Position numbers and translations under genes: made by a program. A stretch of 64,000 nt of DNA, from contig JXTB01000116.1 of NCBI GenBank assembly GCA_002914805.1, positions 645,140 to 709,139 of the forward strand, read 5' to 3'. The notes beneath the pieces are model-generated. The model was not told where the DNA came from. It saw only the letters and a program-made list of their open reading frames with translations, and made no database searches. The stretch comes from Parasponia andersonii. Taxonomy: Eukaryota > Streptophyta > Magnoliopsida > Rosales > Cannabaceae. Positions 46,669 to 58,480 of this stretch are shown here, piece by piece (the stretch's first letter is position 1; every line of letters starts with the position of its first letter).

Positions 46669-47218
46669 TGTAAGGTTTGTAATTGTGAAAACTATTATAT
46701 TACAAAGTATTATATAGTTTGGAATAAGAACTTCATAACTTTATCAATGCATGATCATAGAAAAATAAAGTACGATTACCTAATATATTGAATTAATAAT
46801 ATTCAAAGACATTATTATAAACATATATATTATAGATGTTTATAATCAAACATATGGATATGGAAAATTTAAAGTTAATAGATTCATTGTAAGTACATAA
46901 GTATTGCCACAATAATAATTTATAGTAAGAAAAATGATGATAATTAGTATTTCAAATAATATCATATAAAAAAGTAATTCAATGTAATATTAGAATATTA
47001 AAACTTTCAAATTATTAGAAAGAAAATTACAGATACTAAAATTAGAAAGAAATAAGTATATATAAATACACTTTTATAGTATATAATATATGTATATATA
47101 TTAAATTGTTTATGGTAAATCTTTATCAAACTAAAAGGGATATTAATAATGCAATATAGTAACGAATAAAATTTTACTTTAGCGAGATTATAACGGCTAG
47201 AGACTCATATTGATAACG

Positions 47219-47430
47219 TGTTATAAATAATATTGAGAGTATATAATATAAGAGCTTAAGAATACTAATGTTAAACCATAGAAATTGATGTAAGAAAATC
47301 TCTCATCTTCTTTCTTTCGGACTTCTCTTATTTCTTTTCTTTTGTTTATATTTCAAGTGAAATTTAGAAACATATTTATAGGCCAATATAATCATTCTTA
47401 GTCATACACTTAATTATCACTTGTATAACA
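47219..47430 (-). repeat. 5' LTR of copia B2 (212 bp)
   Basis: Runs TGTTATAAATAATATTG to TTGTATAACA. On the minus strand it is followed by CGTTATCAATATGAGTCTCT, the position of the primer-binding site. It differs from the 3' LTR at roughly one in six bases. Confidence 0.85.
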
Positions 47431-47780
47431 TTCATTCAAGAATACTTAACATACTAATTGAAAATTTTTACCATTCAATAATTTATATATTACACATGAT
47501 GTAAAATAAAATAATTATTGAAATAATTTAATGGACGTACAAATAGTAAATATATGGTAAAAGTGCCCCAATTTTTGCTTAATTGTATTGTACCACAAAT
47601 CGGTAGATTTATCGTCTACGCTGATCATAAATATCTATATATATATATATTATTTTCCTATGCAGAGACTTAGCAACAATTCTAAATCAAAAAAAAATTA
47701 GGACGGTCCAATCTATTACAGTGATTACAATTATATACTAATTATAGTTGAGACCAAGACAGCTTATTTTCATTTATTTT
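47431..47780. other. Spacer upstream of the DENND6 gene
   Basis: AT-rich, no coding sequence, with a short (AT)n at 47636-47651. The word tacaaatagtaaatat at 47535 matches the end of the B1/B2 3' LTR, likely by chance or as a trace of an older copy. Confidence 0.5.
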
Positions 47781-48621
47781 TATTGTTTTTTTGCCAATTA
47801 AGGCAGATACCAGTTGAAAAGGACCCACTTATTGTTGAAAACATCTCGAAAATTTCACATAATCGAAATTCGAAGTTGGATTTGGGTACTCCTAAAGCAA
47901 AACACACACGTATTATCCTCCAATTCTTACAGTTTCTCGGAGCCCCAGGGGATTGTCAAAGCTTTTTCCCAGTCCCAGGTGTTCTTCAACCACTTTTATT
48001 TATTGGATTTTACTATCGACCCATTTGATTTAGGACCATTGGGTGTTCCTTGCTGATCCAGATTGGTCCCATTCAAGAACTGGGATTTGGAATTCAGGTA
48101 AAACCCATTTTTAGATCTTCTTCAATTTGAGGTTTTTTCTTTCTTTTTTTATTTTCAAGAGTTTCTGGGTATTTTCGTTTTCTCAATGTTGTTTAGAGAA
48201 AAGAGGAAAAGAACTAGAATGGAACTCTGTAATCAACTTAGTTTTTGCATGCGCTTATTTAGACCCAGTAGACGCTGAATCTTGGTTCAAGTTTCCATTT
48301 TTAATATATATATATATGTATTTCATTTCTACACTATCCTTAGTGTACATGAGTAGCATTAGAATCGCCTAGGTCCCATGAAAGATTTTCTCCATTTGGG
48401 TTTTTCTAAAGTTGAAAATTGATGCATTATTTTGATTCTTTTTCATTAGGATTTCAGTTGTCTTCACATTTCACAAGTATCTAATTGGAGGAATTCGATA
48501 GGGAAAGTTTGGTTTTAGCTTTTGGAAGAGATGGATTCAGTAATTTTGTTGTGAAAATGGGAGCTGAAGAGGATGGACAATGAGCTTTAGTCAGTGAAGC
48601 TGGGTGTTGAAATTATTGGAA
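47781..48621 (+). promoter_or_regulatory. Probable promoter and 5' UTR of the DENND6 gene
   Basis: No open protein that I recognise. A donor-like CAG|GTAAAA at 48098 and an acceptor-like TTTTCATTAG at 48450 frame a likely 5' UTR intron of about 350 bases, and the sequence between is T-rich as plant introns are. The start of transcription could lie near 47900 but no clear TATA box was found. No upstream gene is close. All of this is inference from sequence signals. Confidence 0.4.
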
Positions 48622-51600
48622 ATGAGTCGGTCTCCCTCGTTTTCAGTCAAGTCAGAACTAAGCCCAAAGCTTGATCCAGAGTCCTTGAGGCAATGGGTTG
48701 TGGCATTTTGTATTATTAGGTTTGATCTTGAGCAGGGTCAGCTCATTGAAGAGTGTTATCCACCTGGTTGTCTTACACATGAGGAGGAGCTTGAAATTGC
48801 ATTCAGTTCATTCCCGGATTCTGTTACCCAGCATCAGAATCGCTCAAGCATTCATGATTGTATGTTCTTTTTCCGGTTTCAAAGGCCGGAGAATTCTCAA
48901 ACAGGTAATGTGTCTTCTGCCGAGACGACTGGAACTGATAAGGAGTTATCTCCCAAAACCACAGATAAAAGACTTCTTAGAAGGTTGAAAAGCAACAATA
49001 ATGCTTATGGTTCAAGATACATGTATGGCTATGTGTTTAATAGAGAAAGACATGATGAGAGGTTAAAGAGAGGCGGAGAGCAAAAGTCGGTAGTTATTTT
49101 GTCGCACAGTCCGTATTCCAGTGTGTTTAAACCCTTGTTACAGATAATGGGTCCTTTATTTTTTGACATTGGAAAGAAAGCTCTTGAACATATTGCTGCT
49201 TATGTTTCAATGTGGCCTGCTCCTGTCCCCGGCAAGCTTATGGAGCTTCCTATTGGGAATGCCATGCTTAAAGTTAACTTGCCACCAGCTCACAGCTTGC
49301 CCTTGGAAAGTGGAATGTTGTTTGAAGAATCTCCTTCATCTATGGCTCCATTTCTTCCTAATAATCAGTCAGTTCCTCAAGGCCTTTTCCATGATTCCGA
49401 TATTTTTGGTACCTACCGGAGTCTTCTATTGCAGCTTTGGGTTTTGTGGGAGTTGTTACTTATTGGTGAACCTATTCTTATCATTGCTCCAACTCCACCA
49501 CAATGCTGTGAGGCTGTGGCCAGTCTTGTGAGCTTGGTTGCACCCTTACTTTGCAGTGTTGACTTTAGGCCTTATTTCACCATCCACAGTCCAGAATTTG
49601 CTCAGCTCAATTCTCTTCAAGAAGGAGATACGTTTCCTCCTATGATTTTGGGCGTGACTAATCTCTTTTTCCTTAAATCACTGCGCAATATCCCTCATAT
49701 TGTTTCTGTTGGAAGTCCTGCTCCTAATTCAAACCGCCTTGCTGCTTCTAATATTAGGTCCTCTACTGGCAGAATACCTGGCAAACCTGAAGGCTTTGGT
49801 CTTCAACAGCTTTCCTTAAAAAAGTTCTCTCCTTCAAATTTGTTAAGTGCTGTGAAGTTGAGGCGAGAGGGTCCTCTTTGTCTCATGACAGAACATAAGG
49901 AAGCCATATGGAGCACATATGCTGCCACAACCAAGCCAGACACTTCTATATTAAATAGGCTTGTAGATGCTGGCATGTCACCAAGGGTTGAAGAGTCAAT
50001 GTCAGTGGTTAATAATGAGATATTGCGGCGGCATTTCTTGGAGTTCACTACCAATTTTTTGGCACCTTTTGGCCCATATTTTAGGACCATAACACCATCA
50101 GAAGGGTCTTCTCCATTTTTAGATCCCCCTCCTCTTCCTCCGTTTAATGCCGATGAATTTCTAGCAACCTTATCAGCAAGAGGACCTGGGAAGTTTCTGT
50201 CAAAGAGGATGAGATATAATTGGCTGGATTTATATAGGTAATCCAAGTAATTGTTCTCTTTACTCATGTACCATCATTTCTTTGTTTCTATCCTTACGTT
50301 CGAGCCTATAGTGACTAGTCTGCTGCCGGTTTATGCTTACATATAAATGTTTTTCCTTTCTATTTAGGCGGTTTCTGAAAGGACCCAACTTTATGCCATG
50401 GTTTCAAAGAAAGCGTGCTGTTGCTGAACAAGCGCAACATAGATTATGGAGAAATGCGAGAATGAAAGCTGACATACAACAATTTATATCAAAGATGTCT
50501 GAATTGGAAATAGTTGATTCCTTCAATGCAATTGAAAGACATATTATTGGAGAAATAAAGGTAAACTATTGTTACTAAAGTAGCTTCCACTCATCATGTG
50601 GGCCTCGTGGCTCTCCCCCACTGTCATTGAGTTTCTTAAGCATATGAAACTTAAAGGAGATGCTTTATGTTTAAACCCGGTGTCATTAAGTTTCTACTTT
50701 TCTTTACTTGATCAGAAACCCGGTATCAAAGATGGAATGATGATTGATTGGACATATTTAACTTAAAACTAATTTAACAATAAACAATGATTAATCTTCT
50801 TGCCACCTGTTGTTTGATTCATGAGGGACTGAAGAAAAATCTTTAGGTTGAAGAGAAATGCATGTCTTTGTATTGAATCCAATGCATATCACAAGATTAC
50901 ATGAATGAAAAAAAGAATAAATAAAAATAAAAGAAAAAATATACAGCACAATTGCTTGGCTTCCCGCCTTGTGATCTCTAGCAATTCATACTGACAAAGA
51001 TGCCACACTACCTCTATTATTTGATTTTTCTTCTCTTTTCTAATTTTATAGATTGGCAACTCCTTTCATAACATTTTATTTTGGTGTAACTTTGTAGTGT
51101 ATCTTAGTACAACTATTAGGTGTACTATTAAGTGTAGGAAATATGATGTAGGATAAGATGAGAAAAGAAAGAGAAATAGAGAGAATAGGTAGAATTGTGG
51201 GAGATAAACAAGATAGGTAAGAACTTAGATAGATTAGAGAGAGACAGAATAGAATCAAGGGAGAGAATTAGTGAGAATTAGATAAAAATAGATAAACGGG
51301 TAGAAGAGCAATGGAGAATCATGATAAGAACTTAGAATAAAAAGATCTATAAGAGGAGAAAACTCAATAATCATTCATTGATTCATCATAGTCTGAAAAA
51401 AGTTACATAACTAAGTCTATTTATAAATAGGCAATTAAACATAACTTAAAAACAAAATGAAAATAGGAAACATAAATCTAGTTACCCGAACTAATAATAA
51501 CATTGAATAATCCTAAATAATATTTATAATATAATTTCCTAATATATTGTATCCCATGTCAACATCAAAATCTTTATTGTTTTTCAATTTTGCGCATTGT

Positions 51601-53179
51601 CTTTGCCTTATATGCCCTCTTCAAATTGTACATGCACCTAGAGCTCCTCTTTTTTCGAGTAATTTTTAGGAGCTTTATGTCATTCTTTCATCTTGAAGAT
51701 ATGTATTCCTACTTTTCTACACCAATAGACCCATGGAAAATTCTTTCTCTTCACTTTAGCGAAGGTATTTTAGTTGATACAAGTTGATATCATCGTGTTG
51801 GACTAGTGAATCAAGGAATTTGATGTATAATATTGATTATCTCTTTCTCCCATCACAGGACACTTTTCTTGGCATCATAAATTGTCGGATGAGAATTAAG
51901 CTGTATCATTAGAGACCTCCAAACTCTAATTACTTTTTGCGATTGCTAACTTTCATTTATATTGTTTTATAATGACAAATAATTCTCTACATCACTTTTT
52001 CATCTTAAAGAGTCTATACCTGAATTGGAATGTACACAATTCATGAAAAGTAATAATGCATAAGTCAGTGAACAGCTTAGTGAATACAAAATTCACATTT
52101 TAATCTTTGTGTGCTTACCCTCTATTTGGTTTGAGGCGTTCTGGAAGACTGAACTCCTTGCAAGTTGTTTATGCTGTTTACGTGTTGAAAAACAAAAAAT
52201 TAAGGATTTATGGTAGAAAAAAGATAAAGAAATTTCGATTGAGTTAAATTTTGGGTGGCCTTGTGGGTAGTCTCAACACTTGGGAGAATCTTTTGTTTTC
52301 TTTTTCATTGTAGGATTGGGATTTCTTTATGTAATTTTCTTTCTGGTGGATTTTTCATTTTCTCTGTGTTGTTCTTTTAACATAATAATAGTCCTTATTT
52401 CCTATAAAAAAATAAATAAATGCATAAGACAGTTTCATAGAAGGTTGGAATTGGGAATAGAAAGTTCCAGTAGTAACACAGAAGCACTATCAATTTAGGC
52501 GAACACACATCGTGGTGGCATTAGGGCCATTTAAACATGTATACACAGTATATGTTACCCCAACGGTGGTAGCATAAGAGTTAGCTTTCTTCCTAGAAAA
52601 TATACTCAGAACCCCAACGACTTGCCCTTTTCTCTCCCTTTTTTGGCAAATGATAGTTTGTGATTCCACTTTCGATGGTTGTACTTTTCCATGAGTCTAT
52701 GCCTAGCCATGTGAAGTTTCTTAAGTAGCTTCCCATGTGAGAATCCAGCTAATTGGTACAAGTATCTGCAGTGAATTTGTGCCCTGTCTCTTCTCCAGCC
52801 TGTAAGGGTTAAAATATCGCTAAACAAATACCCCTTTTCGTTTTGATTCTGGGACATGTTTTAGGGGTCCAAGGCAACTTGGTATTGCTTGCTTATTGAG
52901 TTATTCAGTGGGGCTGCTGCAGTATATTTACTTTTTAACATTACATGCAATCTTCAGCTGCAGCAATCTGGAAAGGCGAGTGGAGACTCCACAGCCACTT
53001 ATCAGAAACTAAAGGGAGATCTAAGGGCATTGTTCAATGTGCTTCCGAAGGACATGCAGCAGCTTCTACTTTTCAACCCTGAAAGGGCAGCCCTTCTTCA
53101 AGGAAGTCCAGAACACACAAAACTTCCTGGTCGGCCACTTGTTCAAGTGGGGGTTATATCATCAACTTCACCAAGATAG
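48622..53179 (+). CDS. DENND6: DENND6/FAM116-type DENN-domain protein, three exons
   Basis: Exons 48622-50237, 50368-50560 and 52958-53179 join in phase (2, then 0) with GT-AG introns and encode 676 residues. An open GTG further up is not used; the ATG MSRSPSFSVKSE is at 48622. The protein begins with the uDENN region (LRQWVVAFCIIRFDLEQGQ, IEECYPPGCLTHEEE, FFRFQRPEN), then the cDENN core (YGYVFNRERHDERLKRGGEQ, VVILSHSPYSSVFKPLLQI, LFFDIGKKALEHI, YRSLLLQLWVLWELLLIGEP, PQCCEAVASLVSLVAPLL). The dDENN part ends WLDLYR-RFLKGPNFMPWFQRK and IVDSFNAIERHIIGEIK. In animals DENND6 is a guanine-nucleotide exchange factor for Rab14-type endosomal GTPases. The plant role is inferred by homology. No stop or frameshift is seen, so this is the window's only clear, apparently functional host gene. 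Confidence 0.92.
51130..51564 (-). mobile_element. Likely solo LTR in intron 2 of DENND6
   Basis: On the minus strand this piece starts TGTTGACATGGGATACAATA (51564 down). It has a TATA motif in gcctatttataaatagac (about 51430) and a pyrimidine-rich downstream part, the layout of a copia-type LTR. It has no coding sequence and no clear target duplication. Its far end is uncertain. It is a fixed passenger of the 2.4-kb second intron. Confidence 0.45.
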
Positions 53180-53760
53180 TATGCAGAGAATGGCAGTCAT
53201 GTAGCCTTTGATACAGGGTCTTTTGTGCCAGTTAAGGACAACATTGTTGTAGTCTCAGCTTCCTACTGTTATTGAATAGGAAAAGGAGCCTTTCCTCGTC
53301 TTTGAGCTTACTGTTTAACCAGGTACTTAATACACATGATATTTATTTGTTTCTAATAAAGTCGAGCAAAAAATGTAACATTTTCTTTCATTTTGGCTTT
53401 TTATCTTTCCACAAAAGGAAAAAAGAAAAAAAAAATGGAGTAACAGTTGAAGTTATATGAGAACCGTGTCTTGCATTTTTCTGCAGTTCACTGGAGATAA
53501 TTTTGTTTTCTTTTCAACCCCAAAATAGATGTGATTGTTATGTTGCTGGGATCCATTAGTTGCTTTCCCAATGGAGTCAAAGGATTCTTGTTTAGTTTTC
53601 GGTTTTGTTTATGCTGTTTGTTAGCTACTAGAATATAGCATTGAGTCGGGGAAGAAATCCCAACTTGTAATTTTGTAAATTAACATTGTTTCACTCTTTG
53701 CAATGTTATAAAGTGGAGAATCCACCTCTTCCTTGGTAATAAGAAAAAAGAAAAGGGAAC
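53180..53760 (+). other. 3' UTR and end of the DENND6 gene
   Basis: The stop TAG is at 53177-53179. Donor-like AGGTACTT at 53322 and acceptor-like TTCTGCAG at 53486 suggest a 3' UTR intron. A candidate poly(A) signal AATAAA occurs at 53356 and a variant near 53740. The transcript end is probably around 53700. All of this is inference. Confidence 0.45.
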
Positions 53761-54237
53761 TAGTACTTTTATTGTTTTAAGCTTTTGAGTTATCTGAAAT
53801 TAATGTTTTTGCACATCCTGCAGTTTTTAGCCAATCATAGGATGACAAGTAAATTTGCTTGCAATTATGCCTTGGATGTTCTTTTAGAATCCCTCGGATA
53901 CAGTTTTAAATCATTTTCAAGACCCACTAAATCTAAATGAATTCATCTTATATACATTATGTTTAGGCCATCTCCAGTGCAAAGGAGTTTGCCAATGCTA
54001 GATGTAGCATAATGCAATGTCAAAATGCTAAATTCAGCGCATACTTTTTGGGATAAAAAATATATTCTGCTCTGTCTTTGAACAGTATTTTCATTCACAA
54101 AATATCGTTTCTTCTGATTTAACTTTTTCTTTTTTTAAAAAAAATTATAATCTACCTCTCATTTTAATGGTATATTTTTAGCTCCTACGTATGAAATTTA
54201 GCATGTGTTTTTCTTGGTGTTATATTTGCCCCCTCAC

Positions 54238-54268
<31 letters not shown>

Positions 54269-56039
54269 AAAAAAAAAAAAAAAAGAGCATATGGTATAAT
54301 TTATGCTGAATTCGGCATGGAATTGTAGACATTTTTCTTTGCACGAATGGTAAAATTTCGCTTCCTTCACCATATAGCATGGGCATTAGAGATGTTATTA
54401 TTGGATATTCCATTCAATTCGAGGGGGTTCCACAGGCAATGTTCTATTTGTTTTGCTTTCTTTCTCACCGTTATATAGCCTTAACTAATCTTCTTTGAAA
54501 TTTTATTACATCAAAGTGTCAACAGTGTGATTTCTGTCCCAGCTGACATAATAATGATATTTGGTGGTTGGTTCACTTTTTTGAGTCCCATAATGTTTTG
54601 ATTATGACCTGAAGCATATATGAATGTCAAAAAAAAAAAATATTTGTATTAAAAGATTCCGTCTTTTGAAAGGAAAAGGGAAAGATTCTGCGTAGTGAAT
54701 TGGACCACAAAGCAATCTTATCCCATTTATGATCCGTCAAATTGCAAACTGGGAATTGATTGTTGAAGGTGACCCTTTAAAATTTTCCGCTGTTAAAATC
54801 TCTTCAGATCTTTAGATTTTGTTGGACTATGAGATGATGGGTCCTATTCTGCCTCTCCATAGCTCAGTTTGCAAGAGGGTTACAGTTCTATTATAAAGAC
54901 ATTGATATATTTGCTTCATAATAAGAATTAACCTCGTTATGATGCGCCTCTCAATTATGCCCACATCTTATTTGGACCTTGAACTTTGAACTTTAAAAAT
55001 ATCCCTATTTTGCTACTTAAGTCTGTGCGTCCCATTTTACCCCATAAAGTGGCTTCACTATTAAAAGCAAACCGAAAAGACGATGTAATACTTCACTATT
55101 AAAATTTATTTCATTTAAAAATATATATTACGAAAGTTATTTGTAAATAGTAATTCCTTTGTGCTCATAATATAAGTTTAGGAAAATGATACCATGTACG
55201 AAATTTTAAGAAGTAATCTCGAAAATACGGTGCGACTTCTCTAACAATTTTTCATATGGTGTTTTATACCACAAAAAAAAAAAAAACATTAATTATTTGA
55301 AATTGAATGATATTTGAATGAAAAACTCATAATCGAGTGTTGGAGGGTGAATTAGGATTAGGATCAGACACGCTGCATTGACAAAACCTCTTAAACCGTT
55401 GGGACTCAGTCGACGAGCCCATCGAAAATGGGTCAGAAAAAGATAGCACCGAGTAGAAGAGCTAGATGAGTTTTCGTCTGCATTCTTCGATGGCGACATT
55501 TCTCGGCGCTCCCTCTGCCTATTGTTAAGTCGATTTCAGCAATCCCAAGTATTTCAGTCACAATTTCTTTTTATTTGAAATTTATATAGATCATTTCCTG
55601 TGGTTGAGAATGTCGTTAATTTTTAGAATTGGATTCCGGATTTTCGAGTGCAATAATAATTTAAGGGAATGAAAGCTTTGGTTATGGAGTTGGGTGTGGC
55701 CTTTCTAGCTGGAAACTGAGACTAAATTGAAGAAGATTGGCATGTGAGAGAGGCTGCAACTTACAGTTCAGTGAGCCTCCCTTCTTTTGGTTTCTCTATA
55801 TTTTGGTCTTTCTTTTTAAATTCTATGATGAAAAGTAAAATAGAATCATAATCTGTTTCATTTTAATTACTTTTGCAGTTGCTATATTGGTCCTGTTGAT
55901 GAAGGTTCCATGAATTTTATTTATTTATTTTCATAATGATCTTTCCGATAGTATATACATTGAAGTGTAGAATTTTATATTAGATTCATATTACGTTGAA
56001 GTGTAGAATTTTATCATCCAAACATACAGAAGTTGCAGC
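53761..56039. other. Intergenic DNA, no supported gene
   Basis: Mostly AT-rich. A short minus-strand open stretch at 55499-55293 and the words around 55490-55560 on + (ATGGCGACATTTCTCGGCGC) could be an exon but show no domain and end quickly in stops. The C/A homopolymer run is listed separately. Confidence 0.55.
54237..54284. repeat. C22 A26 homopolymer tract
   Basis: Twenty-two C followed directly by twenty-six A. A minus-strand open frame crosses it only because of this run. Confidence 0.95.
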
Positions 56040-56880
56040 AAGATTTGCAATTGAAAACCTAATTTAGTTTCCAATAATAATTAGAAATTAAATTGGTTTC
56101 CCCTAGTAATCATAAAATAAATTAATCAATTTTATTACTAAAAATTAGAAATTAAATTAACTTTTATTAATAACTGAAAACTAGAAACTAAATTAGTGTC
56201 CACTAGTAACGATAAACTAAATTGATTAATTTCATTACTAAAAACTAGAAATCAAATTAATTTCTATTAGAAACCAAAAATAGAAACTAATTTGGATTCT
56301 ACTAATAATTGAAAACTAATATGGTTCTATTAGAAACCAACTTAGTTTCTACTGATAATTAGAAACTAATTTGGATTTCACTAGTATTCATAAATTAAAT
56401 TGGTTAATTTTATTACTAAAAAACTAGTAATCAACTAGAAACTAAATTGGTTTCTACTAATAACTGAAAACCAAATTGATTTCTACTAGAAATCTAATTA
56501 ATTTCTACTAGTAATCATAAACTAAATTGGTTAATTTCATTCCTAAAAACTAGAAACCACCTAGAAACTAAATTAGTTTCTACTTAAAACTAATATGGTT
56601 TCACTTAAAACCGTAGTTCCCAGTGGAAATTAATTTAATTGCTACTAATACATGAGAACCAAATTAGTTTATTGGTTTCTACTAGATACTAAATTGGTTT
56701 CTACTAGCAACCATAAACTAAATTAGTTTATTTTTGTACGAAAAATTTGAAACCAATTTAGTTTTTACTAATAAATATAAACTAAATTAATTTCTACTAA
56801 ATCAAATTATTTAGTGGAAACTAATATTCAATTTTATAGCAAAAAACACATAACAAATATTATAATTGGTTACTCTTAAT
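56040..56880. repeat. Degenerate interspersed repeat block, dyad-rich
   Basis: Short related words recur: gaaactaaattagtttctac, taaactaaattggttaattt, actagtaatcataaac. The longer word around taaattggttaatttcatta appears at about 56112, 56212, 56389, 56517 and 56710, at uneven spacing (100, 177, 128, 193). Many words are near-palindromic. No coding sequence is seen. Confidence 0.8.
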
Positions 56881-58480
56881 TTAGTAACCAAAAAGAGAGG
56901 AAAAAAACAAAACAGAATAGCTCCTTCTGTCTGTAACAGAGGGAAAAACAGAAACGAAAAAGAAAAATTGTTGGTGCTTTCTTTGTTAAAAAAAATAAAA
57001 AATAAAAAGTGAAAGGAAAAAAAATAAAGTGAAAAAAAAAAGAATTTTAAAGGAAAAAGAAAAATAAGAAATAAAAAAATAGAATAAAAATAACGAGATA
57101 AGGGGAAAAAAGATTCAATGAGGGAAAAAAAGTAAAAAAAAAAACCGAGAATTGAAAAATAAAAAATACGTTTATATATATAAAAAAATATATATGAAAA
57201 ATAAATATAATGGTAATACTTCGGTTTGAACCCTGTTTCAGGGGGTTTATACGGTCTGTATAAAGAGACCCAAACATTAACCCAAGAAGAGTTTAGGGGG
57301 TCTTGTCACCTATATTAAATAATATCGATATAAAAATGATTGCTTATAAAAATGCCATCACCTTTTCATCACCAGCTTTTAGCAAAATGACACCAAAAAG
57401 TTGTACAAAAATAACTTATTTTAGAAGTTCGTATTTTTGTCCTTTTTGTTTTTCAAAAATGTATAAAATTGTCCAAAGCCCTTTAAGATTTTAATAAAAT
57501 TTTAATTTATCATTCGTTCAAGCATAATTAAGATGAAATGATGCTTACAATATTTACATTTTTTTTTCTAAAAATTTATATAAGATATCTATCATTTGGT
57601 TTTTGTTTAACTATATCTGTATGTGTTTTTAATCATATATTGCCCAGGTTTTCTTTTTCCTTTTTTTTTTAAATGTAGTTTTATATCTTCCTCTTAAAAG
57701 ATAATTTCCCAAAATGCTCTTTTTAAGACCCCCACGTAAGTGTCTCATGCTAGTTGGGACATTCTCATGGATTATGTGCCAGATAAGTAGTAGGGGTGCA
57801 AATTAGGCCAATTTAGTTTTAGCTTTTTTAACAAGGTAAAAATATTTTTCGAATACTTTGTAGGCCAAAAAATATTTGGTAAAAACTTAAAAATCATATT
57901 ATTCAATAATTTTGAACAAAGCTACAGTCAAAAGCCAAAGTTATTTTGATTTTTAGATTATGCAGGAATCTGTATTATCTTATAATGAATAAATCATAAT
58001 GGCTAAAATACTTTCACTTAGAAGTAAAAATACCAAATATTTAATTGAATTTTTTTTAATATGAATTTTTTTTAAAAAAAATATATTAGTATATTTAAAT
58101 CATAATTGACTAAATACTCTTCATATGAGTTATGTTCTTTTGAAGTAACTAAATTGATTCTTTATTAAAAATTTTTAATTCAAATGAAAATATAATAAAT
58201 TTAATTAAAATAAAATAAATTTAATTGAGTAACTAATTTAATTGAGTTTATTTTCATATAAATCTTCTTTTAAAAAAAATACTAATATATTTAGTATATA
58301 CCAATATGCATAATTATAAAAAATATTAATAACTTCTTTCTATATATATATATGCATAATTATATGATGATGTTTATTTTGGTCATTAATATAGTCTTTT
58401 CAAGTCACAACATTTTAAAATTATAGTTTATCATATACTCATATAGTTTACGCTAATTTTTTCTTCAAAAATATTTTTCA
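56881..58480. other. AT-rich intergenic DNA
   Basis: Purine-rich runs at 56960-57130 and A/T-rich sequence after 57540. No gene, element or RNA signal is recognised. A G/C-richer patch at 57220-57300 (gaaccctgtttcagggggtt) has a short dyad only. Confidence 0.6.

Larger units (their letters stand above)
41562..47430 (-). mobile_element. Ty1/copia element B2, complete length, decayed
   Basis: 5.87-kb minus-strand element between LTRs 41562-41769 and 47219-47430 (TGTTATAAATA ... ATAACA; clearly more than 10% different from each other). On its own strand it has gag from ATG at 46668 (MTNLTKLEFIEISGKNYLAW), a zinc knuckle remnant near 45840 where the second cysteine is Y, protease region, integrase near 44953-44687 (GPFRYFIVLIDASIHWSYVYLF), RT in broken pieces to 42392, RNase H at 42376-41990 and polypurine tract at 41770. 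Stops and frameshifts run throughout. No 5-bp target duplication is visible (gagct on the left, ttcat on the right). Confidence 0.9.

Noticed and set aside
47431-47560. Longer 5' LTR for copia B2 ending near 47550
   Set aside because: The word tacaaatagtaaatat there matches the other LTR's end, but the ATAACA end at 47430 gives the right length (212 against 208 bases).
48604-48621. An earlier GTG start for DENND6
   Set aside because: Plant nuclear genes start at ATG; the first in-frame ATG is at 48622 and fits the family N-terminus.
49803-50267. Minus-strand open frame of 154 codons in DENND6 exon 1
   Set aside because: It lies wholly within a real coding exon and has no domain; it is a shadow of the + strand.
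55293-55560. A host gene exon at 55293-55560
   Set aside because: The short open stretches have no domain, no matching splice partners and quick stops.
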